DNA from: Globisporangium splendens
Taxonomy: Eukaryota > Oomycota > Peronosporomycetes > Pythiales > Pythiaceae
Direction of reading: 5' to 3'
Length of the DNA stretch: 64,000 nucleotides
Assembly (NCBI GenBank): GCA_006386115.1
Contig: VFIW01000006.1
Coordinates: forward strand, 186,001-250,000
Part shown: positions 1 through 10,623 of the stretch, one piece after another
How positions within the stretch are numbered: the first letter of the stretch is position 1
Layout: each line of letters starts with the position of its first letter
Position numbers and translations under genes: made by a program
Notes under the pieces: generated by a model
The model's database searches: none
The model's input: the letters and a program-made list of their open reading frames with translations, nothing else
Told to the model about the DNA's origin: nothing

Positions 1-1349
1 AGCGCGTGGGACCTCAGACGGCGATTGCGTTGGCTGAGTTCTTGCTGGATCATGCTGGTCGAGCGAACGGTAACCCTTGGATCAAGCGTCTGGTGCAGAC
101 TCGTCGTGTGGTGATTATGCCGACCACCAACGCGTATGGGTACGAGAAGAACGTGCGCGAAGAGAACGGGTACGATCCGAACCGCGACTTCAACTACAAC
201 AAGGGATCGACGTGCTTCCAGACCATCGTCGCGCGTGCTGTGAACGAAGTGTGGCGTGATCACTTGTTCCAGCTGTCGATCACTTTCCACGGCGGCACTC
301 GCTCGATCTCGTACGAGTGGGGCTCGACGAACCACGTCCGCAGTTCTGGCGGGAGCGAGCGCAGCCCAGATGACCGCGGTCAATGGTACATGGCGAAGGG
401 CATGTCGCGCTACGGCGGCAAGTTCCAGGAGGACAGCATCTACTACCCTGATGGTCCGATGAACGACATTGTGTACGCCGTTAACGGTGGCATGGAAGAC
501 TGGGCGTACGCTGCGTCGTGGGAGAATTCGTTCACCTCGCCACAGCCAATCGGTCTGTGCAACCCAACCACATACGGAGGTTACTCGACCGCCAAGTCGG
601 TGTACAACAACGCCACCCACCGCTCGTTCAACATCCTCATTGAAACCAGTACGGCCAAGCAACCGACCGCTGCAAGTCTGGGCAACAACGCGACGCTCAC
701 TGACGCGCTCTTGGCTGACTACTTGCCGTCCACGACTACCCTCGGCCACGTGGCTCGCAACCTTCGTATCTCGCTCATGTACATCGACCTGGTGCAGCCA
801 TACGTTGCTTGGAAGACCGTACCAACGACGGCTACTGCTGGTGCAGCCACTTCGATCCAGTGGGAGGTCTCTGGAAGTATCACTGTCGATAGCACGCGCT
901 TGCAAGTCTCGCAGTCTCCAGATTTCTCGTCGGCCAACGATACTACCGTCCAAGCCGGCGTCACGCGATGGTACCACCCAGATTTCAAGACGTCGACCAG
1001 CACGAACAAGGGACTTTTCGCGGAAAGCGTCACGTTTGCCACCCCAGGCAAGTACTACGTTCGCGCTGTCGCGTCTGTGGATAAGGACTGGGCGACCCAA
1101 GAAACCGGCGCCAACATTCCCGTGCCAAACGCCAAGCCGCAGACCCACGTTGTGAACGCACGAACCAACCCAGCGTGGAACTTCGAATTCAATGGCCGCA
1201 AGGTCACAGGCAAGACCGAATGGGTGTCCCCGGTAAGTCACACTGCACTCTCTGACTACCCTCCTTTGCTTTCGGCTTTTGTTTTGCTCTAACTGGCATA
1301 ATGTTCTCGGGGTGTTGCTCTGCAGGTCCTTGAGATCGTGGTCGCGTAA
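1..1349 (+). CDS. Secreted M14 zinc carboxypeptidase, copy 1 (5' truncated by window edge)
   Basis: Partial gene for a metallocarboxypeptidase of family M14, which removes C-terminal residues from peptides, probably outside the cell. The window begins inside the zinc-binding HGDERVG motif, so the signal peptide, first zinc His and about 106 residues are missing. Visible: the PNRDFNYN substrate-binding motif, the third zinc His in ITFHGG, and the catalytic Glu in LIETS. A phase-0 intron lies at 1233-1325 (GTAAGT donor, TCTAAC branch-like site, CAG acceptor). It leaves a last exon of only eight codons ending VVA-stop. Reading into the intron would give an unrelated tail, so the spliced form is preferred. 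The gene is nearly identical to the copy starting at 3621, which shares the intron position, so the two arose by tandem duplication. Family call is secure; extracellular location is inferred from copy 2. Confidence 0.9.
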
Positions 1350-3620
1350 GTTGCATTGACGCACATCAGGAAAAGCGACTCTAGTCTAAGTCCAGTACTC
1401 AACCTCGTCACGCCTTTCGTCGCCTCAATGTCAAGACAGAGGTTAGCATAACACGCTATGTGTAGAGTTGACTCAGTGAATACATGTGCTCAAACGATAG
1501 TTCCGGCCTGCTCTGTGGAAACGGAGTCAGATTTGAGGGGTATCTTTTGGTTGTAGCTGACGACCAGGATCTTGTGGAAAATGTAGTTTGATCCTTTCCT
1601 CTTTTTCTTCGAAAGCATTCATGAACGCAGTTGCGCTAATTATTGCATTTATGGCAGTTGCTTTGAATGCGCTCTTGTTGATGGATAGTCAGAAACTACA
1701 CACAGTTGGAGAGATCATCTCCCTCACCATCCAGTTGTCAGATCACACGGCTTACTGTCGGAAGAGCAGGAGGAGGAGTCCGGACAGAGCAGATTAATAC
1801 CAACCAACAGATCCCAATCCTCCCTGCGTTCTCAGTTTTTCCTGTGTGTGGCTGGCAATCTTGTCGATAAGCACTGCTGATGCTGCCGGTTTTCTCCATA
1901 ATCTTTAGTCATACACCTGCAATGCGGACGAACCAGATTTTTGGATACCAGAGTCGGATGCCAACGTAGACTTTTCGTCTGAGTTGCGTCGATTCCAAGT
2001 CCGCAAAATGGGAATGCTAGTACTTTCTGCACCGTGGAAAGAGTCTGGGAACAATTGCGTTTAGTTTCCCCTGAGGGTTGTATGTCTAGCCAGAACGCAG
2101 TAGCTTTCGAAAAAGCGAGATGTGAGAGCTTGGCGGGTGCATTCATCAGCAAACGCTAAGCAAGGGTTGACTCAGCAGCAAACTCGACATGCCATGTTGC
2201 TGAGACGATTCACTTCCTAGACTGGATTTTATACTAAATGGAAGATCTACGCTGAGCTTTTACGACCTCACAATTCACTACTCGTTGCGCGCTGGACAAA
2301 AAGCACAGCATTCCAGATCGCTTTGTTGTCTCTAGGTTGTCCAGCTTTGCTGCTCAGGCAGAGCGGATGTGAGACCAGTGGTAAGAAGGTGCTTTATTAG
2401 TTAACGATCAGCTTAATCAATCAGTGCATAATGCAATCTACAAGTACAGCGCCAGTTCATGAGCAACCTCGGAGGAGCCGCAACGACGATGCACAGGAGC
2501 AGAACCAAGCCACTGCGCCATGAGGTCGTGGGATTTGCACCAGAGTGAGTTGTGCAGCATGGAAGGATGGGTTCGGAATCAGATCGTATAAAGGAGATCT
2601 TTTCACACCCCTAACCACTAGAGGTGAAAAGATCTGCCGCGAAACTGATTCACCGTCACTCTTGGCAGGAGGTGATGGATCGATTCAAATGTACAGTTGA
2701 GACCCTAGATATGCATGATTGTAGGATCTGGATGCATGCATATTTGGCAGATGTGCCAACATTGTTGGCAGATACAAACTGGAGTCTATTTACGATTATT
2801 ATGGCAAGCACACGAGTGCGTACTTCAGTGACCATACTTAAGGCAAATACTTGCATGCAGCTATGTCAAGCACTGCAATGCACGATTGCCAACCCCGTGA
2901 TCGGTTTGAATGATGTCCGCTCTGTGTGGTCCTTCAAGCACCGGAACTCTTCTCTTGTTAGTTTTTTTGTTGTTTGACTGGAGCGAACTCGACACCTTCA
3001 ATATCGCGTTGCTCGTACATCTGCCGATTAAGCTGGAATTACAATAATGATGTGCCACGAATGGCCTTGTAACATGCTGGTGGACCACGTCATCCTGTGT
3101 CTCCAACGCCTTGCACAGACAGGTACACTCACCTATCGCAGTTTACGAACTCATGGCTTCACGTGTTGTACCGAAAGACATATGGGCGGCATTGCCTCGT
3201 GTAACCCTTTCTTTCGCAGTGTTGACCTCTCGACAGCATACACACATTGGAACAGAAAAAAGTTTGAAAAAAGTGGTTGGTTAATGCGTATATGGAGTTT
3301 TGGTATGTAGAAGTGATGCTGTATTTTTAGAAGGAGAACTGTACCCTTTCCGGGTGAATCGCACCTGGTGGGTGTAACGATTGGACACTGGTGGATGAAG
3401 AGTTCAACAGAATGATGCACTTGGCACTCTCCATCCGATTGTGTCAACGAATTCCCCAACCGACCCACAAACTACAGAGAGGGGCTGCTGTTGATGCTGA
3501 GCCGAGTGCCCTCTCCACGCTCTCGCTTTTGATCCTTCGTGCACACGTGCACATTTGGCACTTTGCATTTTGCACGCTTCGTCGCACTCACATCCCTCCC
3601 AGCAAGCACTACGCACGAGA
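1350..3620. other. Intergenic region between tandem carboxypeptidase genes
   Basis: About 2.3 kb, more AT-rich than the flanking genes. Open frames here are short, on both strands, and show no domain I recognise. I see no third carboxypeptidase remnant. A perfect 12-bp inverted repeat lies at 2595-2635. The last 150 bases should hold the promoter of copy 2, with the sequence TTTGCATTTTGCACGC near 3561. Confidence 0.6.
2595..2635. repeat. Perfect 12-bp inverted repeat, 17-nt loop
   Basis: The left arm AGATCTTTTCAC (2595-2606) is the exact reverse complement of GTGAAAAGATCT (2624-2635). It could fold as a hairpin or be a dyad binding site; no gene function is evident. Confidence 0.7.
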
Positions 3621-5289
3621 ATGCAGCTCTGGCCGTCCTTCGTCGCCGCCGCCGCTTTGGTGGCGAGCGCGTTGCCTGCCACGTCGGCGCAAACCGCCTA
3701 CAGATACCGAACGTACGGTGAGATCGTGGATACCTTGTACGCTTTGGAAGCCAAGTACCCAAGCTTCGTCGAATTGTACAGCGCACAGAGCAAGTATGGC
3801 ATCCCATTGCGAAGTGAACTGGCGTGTGTGCGTGGCGGCGTGTCTGCGCCTTGCCAACACTACGTGATTGAAATCACCGACGAGTCGACGCTCCCAGACG
3901 CCCAGCGTCCAGAAGTCTTCATCAGTGGAGCGCTCCACGGTGACGAGCGCGTGGGACCTCAGACGGCGATTGCGTTGGCTGAGTTCTTGCTGGATCATGC
4001 TGGTCGAGCGGACGGTAACCCTTGGATCAAGCGTCTGGTGCAGACCCGTCGTGTGGTGATTATGCCGACCACCAACGCGTACGGGTACGAGAAGAACGTG
4101 CGCGAAGAGAACGGGTACGACCCGAACCGCGACTTCAACTACAACAAGGGATCGACGTGTTTCCAGACCATCGTCGCGCGTGCTGTGAACGAAGTGTGGC
4201 GTGATCACTTGTTCCAGCTGTCGATCACTTTCCACGGCGGCACTCGCTCGATCTCGTACGAGTGGGGCTCGACGAACCACGTCCGCAGTTCTGGCGGTAG
4301 CCAGCGTAGTCCTGATGACAAAGCGCAGTTTTACATGGCGCGAGGTATGTCACGCTACGGTGGTCGATTCCAGGAAGACAGTACGTACTACCCTGATGGT
4401 CCGATGAACGACATCGTGTACGCTGTCGATGGTGGCATGGAAGACTGGGCGTACGCTGCGTCGTGGGAGAACTCGTACACTACGCCTCGCCCAATTGGCG
4501 TGTGCAACCCGACCACGTACGGAGGATACGCTGCCGCAAAATCGAGCTACAACAGTGCCACCCACCGCTCGTTCAACATCCTCATTGAAACCAGTACGGC
4601 CAAGCAACCGACCGCTGCGAGCTTGGGTACCAATGCAACCCTTTCTGATGCGCTCTTGGCTGACTACTTGCCGTCGTCGACTACCCTCGGTCACGTGGCT
4701 CGCAACCTTCGTATCGCTCTCATGTACATCGACCTGGTGCAGCCATATGTTGCTTGGAAGACTGCACCAACGACGGCTACTGCTGGTACCGCTACTTCAG
4801 TCCAGTGGGAGGTCTCTGGCAGCATCACTGTCGGCCAGACACAGCTCCGAATCTCGAGAAGCTCGGATATGTCCTCGCCGACGCTCACGACGGCCCAATC
4901 CGGTGTCACGAGGTGGTACCACCCAGACATGGCCACATCGGCCAGCACGAACAAGGGTTTGTTCACACAAAGCTACACGTTCCCGTCTGCGGGCACGTAC
5001 TACGTGCAAGCTGTGGCCACGGTGGACCAGGACTGGACCACGCAGGGCACGGGCACCACGATCCCCGTGCCAAACGTCAAGCCACAGACCCATGTCGTGA
5101 ACGCGCGCACGAACACGGCGTGGAGCTACTCGAACAACGGTCGCACCGTCACAGGCAAGACCGAATGGACGTCGCCGGTGAGTCCATTGATCTGTACAAT
5201 CATTCTCTCCATGAGAGTATGTTGCTAACGCTCTCTTTGTTTCTTTGTCCTGTTCCATGATGTAGGTCGTCCGTGTCGTTGTCGCCTAA
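3621..5289 (+). CDS. Secreted M14 zinc carboxypeptidase, copy 2 (complete)
   Basis: Complete M14 metallocarboxypeptidase of 526 aa, join(3621..5177,5266..5289). The ATG at 3621 is preferred over the in-frame ATG at 3555 because it places MQLWPSFVAAAALVASALPA, a typical signal peptide, at the N-terminus. Zinc ligands are His106 and Glu109 (HGDE) and His205 (ITFHGG); the catalytic Glu is about residue 323 (LIETS). A C-terminal domain of roughly 180 residues follows and looks like a beta-sandwich. The intron at 5178-5265 is phase 0 with a GCTAAC branch-like site; the last exon encodes VVRVVVA. It is very similar to the gene at 1-1349, with differences concentrated after residue 215 and in the C-terminal domain. 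Likely role: extracellular peptide digestion for nutrition or host interaction (inferred). Confidence 0.93.
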
Positions 5290-5825
5290 AGTAGACAATC
5301 TGCTCTCGCGGTCATAAATGCCACGTGATTTTGTTGCCGACTGTCCGCCAAATTGTCCATGTGGGTGTTTGCGTCCGCTTAAATGGGTCCAAGTGTCCAC
5401 CACAAGGTGTTAGGACCTCTATAAGGCAACCACTTGCAGTTAATGAATGTCACATCCAGCTGAGTTGAGTTTTCAGATGCGTTGTGTGTGTGAAAGAAAG
5501 AGAGAAAGATGCTGGTGCTGCAACATGTTGACGAGCACAATCCGGGCTACTATTTATCTCCAGGTATTTTACCGTTGTCAATACAAATCGCGGTAATATA
5601 ACCACACTTGCATTTTTGCATCTGCAGTTCCATTCAGTCCAAATATTCACTATGAGAAGCTCGAACAGCAAAGACGTAAAGTATACTTATGCAATCGAAA
5701 TGAATCGTTTATCGTGACTAAAAGGTTTCTGCATCTAATTAAGGTGGGCCACCTTATTCAACGCACCACACACCGTGATTGGTGCCCCATGCTTGCGCAC
5801 AATTGATCAGCCGCATTGGGGCAAC
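5290..5825. other. Intergenic region
   Basis: Holds the 3' end of the carboxypeptidase transcript and the upstream region of the tRNA methyltransferase gene. It is AT-rich, with no credible coding frame. A GTGATTGG (inverted CCAAT) box lies near 5776, upstream of the next gene. Confidence 0.5.
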
Positions 5826-6699
5826 ATGGCCAAGTCCGCGACGGATGCGAACCGCGCACGTGACCCACACGCTCTCTTCACATGCGCTCACCCTCAGTAA
5901 CTAACGCCATGCATTCTGCTCATATCAATAGGACATTTACTATCGCCGCGCCAAGGAAGTGGGCTTCCGCGCACGCTCGGCGTTCAAGCTCCTGCAGCTC
6001 GATGAGCGGTTCGGCGTCCTGCAGAATGTGCACCGCGCCGTGGACCTGTGTGCTGCGCCTGGCAGCTGGAGCCAAGTGCTGAGCCGGAAGCTGTACGACC
6101 CGAGCGTGACGGCCACGATCGCAGAGCAGGAGGGTGACGAAGCGGCCGCCAACGACGTCCGCATCGTGTCGGTGGATCTGCAGGAGATGGCGCCGATTCC
6201 GGGCGTCGAGCTCGTGCAGGGCGACATCACGTCCAAGAAGACGGCGGAGCAGATCATCTCATACTTTAAGGGAAAGAAGGCGCAGGTCGTGGTGAGTGAC
6301 GGCGCGCCTGACGTCACGGGCGTGCACGACATCGACGAGTTCGTGCAGGCGGAGCTGCTCGCGGCTGCGCTCAACATCACGACCCACGTGCTCGAAGAAG
6401 GCGGCTCGTTTGTGGCCAAGATCTTCCGGTGCCAGCAGTACGATCTGCTCGCAACGCAGCTCAAGGTGTTTTTCGCGAGCGTGTCGTGCTCGAAGCCCAA
6501 GAGTAGCCGCACACAGAGTAACGAGGCGTTCGTCGTGTGCCAGGGGTTCAAGATGCCCAAGAACTACACGCCCGTGATGACGTCGTATCTGTTGCCTCGC
6601 TACGGACTCGGCGAAGGAGAGCCCCATGATCCAGTGCTGGTGCCATTTCTCGCGTGCGGAGACTTGTCAGGATACGACGCGATCCAACAATTTGAATAG
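5826..6699 (+). CDS. TRM7/FTSJ1-type tRNA 2'-O-ribose methyltransferase
   Basis: SAM-dependent RNA 2'-O-methyltransferase of the RrmJ/FtsJ family. The closest fit is cytosolic TRM7/FTSJ1, which modifies the tRNA anticodon loop. The main exon 5932-6699 begins DIYYRRAKEVGFRARSAFK, the conserved TRM7 N-terminus. It carries the SAM motif DLCAAPGSW, the VSDGAPDVTG motif, GGSFVAKIF and the SNEAFVVCQGF end. The K-D-K-E catalytic residues are all visible. The upstream exon is uncertain. The ATG at 5826 gives MAKSATDANRA, as expected for the family, but the only good donor (5860) leaves it one base out of frame with the acceptor at 5931. The ATG at 5845 gives an in-phase exon (MRTAH). The intron at 5860-5931 has an ACTAAC branch-like site. 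Family call strong, start unresolved. Confidence 0.85.
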
Positions 6700-6943
6700 A
6701 GAAGTATGTATAGAATGAACATGTTAAAAGATTGTTTTGAGTGTGTGTTTAGGAGATCTTGACCACGGACGCAATGCGAGCGATCGTGCACGTGCACTCG
6801 ATCGCGAGCACAAGCGCGTCTCGTTTGGACTGGAAAGAGTCCAATACATGCGCCTTGAGGATTTTTTTCTCCTCGCAAATGTCGTTATTTTCCGCGTCGT
6901 GAGCGTAAGATGCAACCAACACTGCGCTTTCTTGATCAGGACT

Positions 6944-8910
6944 CTATCCATAGAGTCCACACATTTTTTCGGATGCACTCGCTTGGATACTGCCATTATC
7001 TTCAGAAGCGTGATGGAGAGAGTTCGCCTTCTCAAGCATCTCGATGATCGTGTCGCAGTCGTTTGCTGGAGCGTGACTCAGCGAAGTCACTACTCTTGCC
7101 ATGCAGTCTGCAAATGCGTTCACTACCTGCCGCAGTTGCCGTAAACCACGTATCTCTGGAGTCGAAGCTTCTGTGTTCATGCTGCGAACTTGAGACTGAA
7201 GCTGTCCTTCGGTCTTCCGACATGACGGTAGAGGACGCAATAGCTCGGCCTTCTCACGCAAGAAGCTTGCGAGGTGAATTTCCGTACAGCCACAGCCAGC
7301 AAGCGCGTCCGGGTTCTCTGCTAACACAGACAACCTCTTCAGCGCCGTTTCGACGCTGTACGAAAGCTCGTCGTATGCGAATTTATCTGGTGCAGTCGGC
7401 ATCATCGTTGATACTGGAGTCGCTCGATCCCGAATAGCAGCGTCGTTTCCCCCAGCATCGTCTTGTCTTCGATGCAGACGGATGTAGGTCTTCCCGCGCA
7501 TATCTTGCGTTGTGATCAGCGCCAGGAAGCCGAGCGCTGATGGCTCCAGGTTTGTAACCCGCCAGTCTCCGATCACCATAGCACCACTGAGCTGTTGCAC
7601 AGCACCTGCATGTTCACGAGAGCAAGAAGAAGCGGATCAGATACCTTGCAACAGTCCACAATGGCGCGATTAAAGAATCCTTACTGATGTGGCTGATTGA
7701 GAGTCGATCGAGCGTGAAGATCCCCTTGGCTGTCAAGTGCATTTGCAAATACTTTGGGATGATCTTTTGAGACATAACAGCGTGAACACCAAGGCGCTGC
7801 AAGGTATCTCCAGTCTCGCGAAGCGCTTCCAGGCTGAACTTCTCGTTAGAGCGTGATCCTCCTTCTACCATCGTGGTGTCGCCGTTGGCATCCTCTTGCA
7901 AAGGGTCAATAGTGATATTGAAAAGCGCAAGCTTGGCATTCACGATGGGCTTCAGCGGATATCCCCATGGCCATGGGAAGTCCAAAAAGACTGTGTGTTT
8001 CCAGAACTCCGACTTGGACAGCGACTTCTCACCCGGGTGAAAGAGAAACCGAATTGGCATTGGCTCTCGTGGATATTGCGCCATGTACACGTACACAGCG
8101 AGAAAGGACTCTAGAACCAGCGGGATCACAGTTTGTTGTAAGATCTCCGCAGCGAGCCCCGAGACGCTAGACTTCGTGCCGATGATACCGCGAATGATCG
8201 CATGTAGCGACGCGCGATCGCTCCAATCGATCGGGATTCGCACCGGACACTTTGGATCGTCAATGTATTCGAGACTCCACTGCAATGCAAGCTGAAGACC
8301 TGGCCAGCATGGATATTCAGTGCTGCATCAGAGATGGGACATGTGAAAAGCCACAGTGTCCACAAACGATGGACGCTTGCTGTTGAGAAACGTTTCTTCC
8401 ATACCTCTCAGCACTGTCTGCTGCGGTGTCTGCGCGAGAGCGCCTTCTTGGATCTCAAGCTGAAGGCTACACACGCGTTTGCAATACAATTAGTAGTAGA
8501 TCGCAGCTGCTTGTTTCCTTCAAATTGTATCCACACTCTTACCTTGAAGCGATGATCGTAAGGAACAAACCCGCGTCCGAGTGGTTGCGCAGCTGGCTTC
8601 GCAAGATTTGGAAGCACGCGTTCGCGATCGGACAGTCGCCCACGCTGCAGCCAATACACACACACATCAAAAATTTCATTTCTTCCACCCTCTCTATCGT
8701 GTAGAGTGCTGCACTTTACTTGACATGTTGGAGGTATCTTTCGGAGATCAATGTGAGCACGAGCGCGTCGCCGCACTGCGCGTTCTTCTGGAGCAGCGTC
8801 GCGCTCCCCAGCGGCCCATAGCTGCGCTTGGCGAACTCCAGGAGCTCTATGCTGACGCGCACAACACGCTGCTTGGCCTCGTCCCTCGTCATGTGCAGCG
8901 GCAGCTCCAT
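6944..8910 (-). CDS. MKKS: MKKS/BBS6-like chaperonin-related ciliary protein
   Basis: A five-exon gene, complement(join(6944..7605,7685..8299,8405..8466,8543..8644,8720..8910)), predicted 543 aa. It matches the McKusick-Kaufman/BBS6 protein, a group II chaperonin relative that helps assemble the BBSome at the ciliary base. Landmarks in order: SYGPLG near residue 30; SDAGLF; CPVRIPIDW; an insert-domain-like block ending MSQKIIP and FTLDRLSI; QLSGAMVIGDW; and GCGCTEIHLASFLREK, the counterpart of GGGCTETHLAAYIRHK in the human protein. All introns keep frame and each junction falls where the family is continuous. The chaperonin ATPase motif (GDGTT) is not visible, as usual for MKKS. Length is close to human MKKS (570 aa); the C-terminus is shorter. 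It is divergent from the transporter at 9425 with a shared promoter. Expected role: flagellum biogenesis in zoospores. Confidence 0.85.
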
Positions 8911-9424
8911 CGCGGCATTCCTTCTGGTGCCTCCTGCACCATTCCCCTCGTGGCTTTTCAGGAAGCATTTGGAAGATCGCTGTTGACTTTTTCAATGGAT
9001 ACATCCTGCATTCTCATTGGCTGAAAACCATCGTTTCGCTGCTCCTGCTGTTATTTTCCCTCGGATTGGGCAAGTTCAACACATATTTTTCAGCCAATGA
9101 AATGCTGTTAACATCGTTGACAGTTGAATTTCATGCGCTTCGATTGGCGGAAATACATCAACACGACGTCTCAATTGCTATGACATCGTCAAGTCGACTG
9201 ACTCTCCCACCGAGTAAAAGCTGCTATACGCCAGGCACGCCGGTCTGGACTTTCCCTCCTGCACATCAGTGCAGACGACGGGTGAGCGGCGGAGAGCAAC
9301 GCTGCTGCACACCGCAGGGCAGTGCGTTCGTAGCTCCTCGTGTTCACTCACTCTCTCGTTCGCTGTCTCACGTGCAGGCGCCAGTGGACAAAACTTCCAC
9401 GGGTGCGCACCCGCGTCAACAACA
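8911..9424. promoter_or_regulatory. Divergent promoter, MKKS-like / DMT transporter, with CCAAT dyad
   Basis: Shared upstream region of two divergent genes. It holds four CCAAT/ATTGG boxes, at about 9016, 9065, 9094 and 9143. Two of them lie in a perfect 14-bp inverted repeat, TCATTGGCTGAAAA at 9014-9027 and its reverse complement at 9087-9100. CCAAT boxes typically bind NF-Y; binding here is inferred. Sequence beyond 9200 is probably 5' UTR of the plus-strand gene. Confidence 0.5.
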
Positions 9425-10342
9425 ATGATCGTGAGTCCCGGCGTCTCGATCGCCGTGATCAACTCAATCGTGAACGCGCTCTGCGACCCGCTGCGCAAGT
9501 ATCTGACCAAGTTCATGGACCCGTTCGCGATCGTGGCCACGCGCGGACTGATCCAGGCGCCGCTGTTCTGTCTCTGGGCGCTGATCGAGACCGGCGGCAA
9601 GGTGCCGCGGCTCAACCATCTCTTCTGGACGTCCGTGTGCATCAGCGGCGGGATCAACATCGTCACGAGCTACCTGTACAACCGGAGCATCCAGATCTCG
9701 ACGCTGTCGGCGACCGTGCCGTTCCTGTCGTTCACGCCTGCGTTTCTAGTCATCGTCGCGTTTCTCGTGCTGGGAGAAGTGCCGACGGTCTCGGGTGTGC
9801 TCGGCATCTCGATCGCGATGCTCGGCGGTTTCTGGCTGCAAGGCGCCAAGGACGATACGATCATCGCCAAGGACGACTTCCCGTTGAACGCGTCGAACGC
9901 CAGCAAAGGCTCGCTGTACATGATCCTCGTGGCGTTCCTGTGGAGCATCTCGAACGCGTTTGACAAAATCGGTGTCCAGAACTCGACGCCATTGGTGTAC
10001 GGCGCGACAATCCAAGTGATCGTAGCTGCTGGCAGCTACATTCTACAGAAGCTCCGTGTCGGAGGCGATGAGTTGTACCACCCGCTGGGTACGCAGATGC
10101 AGATCCCGTGGAAGTTTGTCATCCTCGCGGGCTTCACGAGCGTGGTCTCGTACTATATTAACCTGATCGCGACGCAGAACCTCGAAGTGTCGTACGTGAT
10201 CGCGATCAAGCGCTCCGGGTGCATATGGAGCGTCATCCTCGGCCGCTTCCTGTTCCGCGAGAAGAACTTGCGCCAGAAGATCCCGAGCATCCTCTTGATG
10301 GTCATCGGTGTCGTGTGTATCGTATTGGGCAAAGACAACTAG
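9425..10342 (+). CDS. EamA/DMT-superfamily membrane transporter
   Basis: Intronless gene for a 305-aa multi-span membrane protein of the drug/metabolite transporter (EamA-like) superfamily. About ten hydrophobic segments form two similar halves. The first half ends around GVLGISIAMLGGFWLQG, the second around IPSILLMVIGVVCIVLG; both endings are typical of EamA repeats. The ATG at 9425 is chosen because translation from it opens directly into the first membrane segment (MIVSPGVSIAVINSIVNAL). The in-frame extension to 9269 is Ser/Arg-rich and unlike the family. The substrate cannot be read from sequence; relatives move nucleotide sugars, amino acids or other metabolites. It is divergent from the MKKS-like gene, and a large inverted repeat sits just after its stop codon. 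Confidence 0.8.
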   Translation: MIVSPGVSIAVINSIVNALCDPLRKYLTKFMDPFAIVATRGLIQAPLFCLWALIETGGKVPRLNHLFWTSVCISGGINIVTSYLYNRSIQISTLSATVPFLSFTPAFLVIVAFLVLGEVPTVSGVLGISIAMLGGFWLQGAKDDTIIAKDDFPLNASNASKGSLYMILVAFLWSISNAFDKIGVQNSTPLVYGATIQVIVAAGSYILQKLRVGGDELYHPLGTQMQIPWKFVILAGFTSVVSYYINLIATQNLEVSYVIAIKRSGCIWSVILGRFLFREKNLRQKIPSILLMVIGVVCIVLGKDN

Positions 10343-10375
10343 CGTTTAAGTAAGCCCGTTCACATAAGTTTATCA

Positions 10376-10432
10376 CAGCAGCATGTGGATTTTTTTGTTT
10401 CTGTTATAAACAAAAAGATCCACATGCTGCTG
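10376..10432. repeat. 25-bp near-perfect inverted repeat (stem-loop) downstream of DMT gene
   Basis: Arms 10376-10400 and 10408-10432 are reverse complements at 24 of 25 positions, with a 7-nt loop (CTGTTAT). The outer stem is CAGCAGCATGTGGAT and the inner stem is a T-run pairing with an A-run. It begins 33 bases after the stop codon, so it probably lies in the 3' UTR. It could be an mRNA stem-loop, a 3'-end signal or a miniature transposon remnant. Confidence 0.85.
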
Positions 10433-10623
10433 TTTCCATTTAACGCCCATGCGCTATGCCCCCTTCGACCTATGCATATACAAGACCGCTCAGCCTCACC
10501 ATCAAGTGAGATCGATATGCAAGCACACCACCGAACATTGCACCTAATAATCCTAATCATGCCACCCTATTTGCTTATTGTCTTTATTATCGATTAGCGC
10601 AATGCATCGGTCGTTCTTCTACC

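Noticed and set aside
2624..2977. 117-codon plus-strand frame between the carboxypeptidases
   Set aside because: AT-rich region, overlapped by other frames on both strands, no motif or signal peptide.
9269..9424. 52-residue N-terminal extension of the DMT transporter
   Set aside because: Ser/Arg-rich and unlike EamA proteins, which begin close to the first membrane helix.
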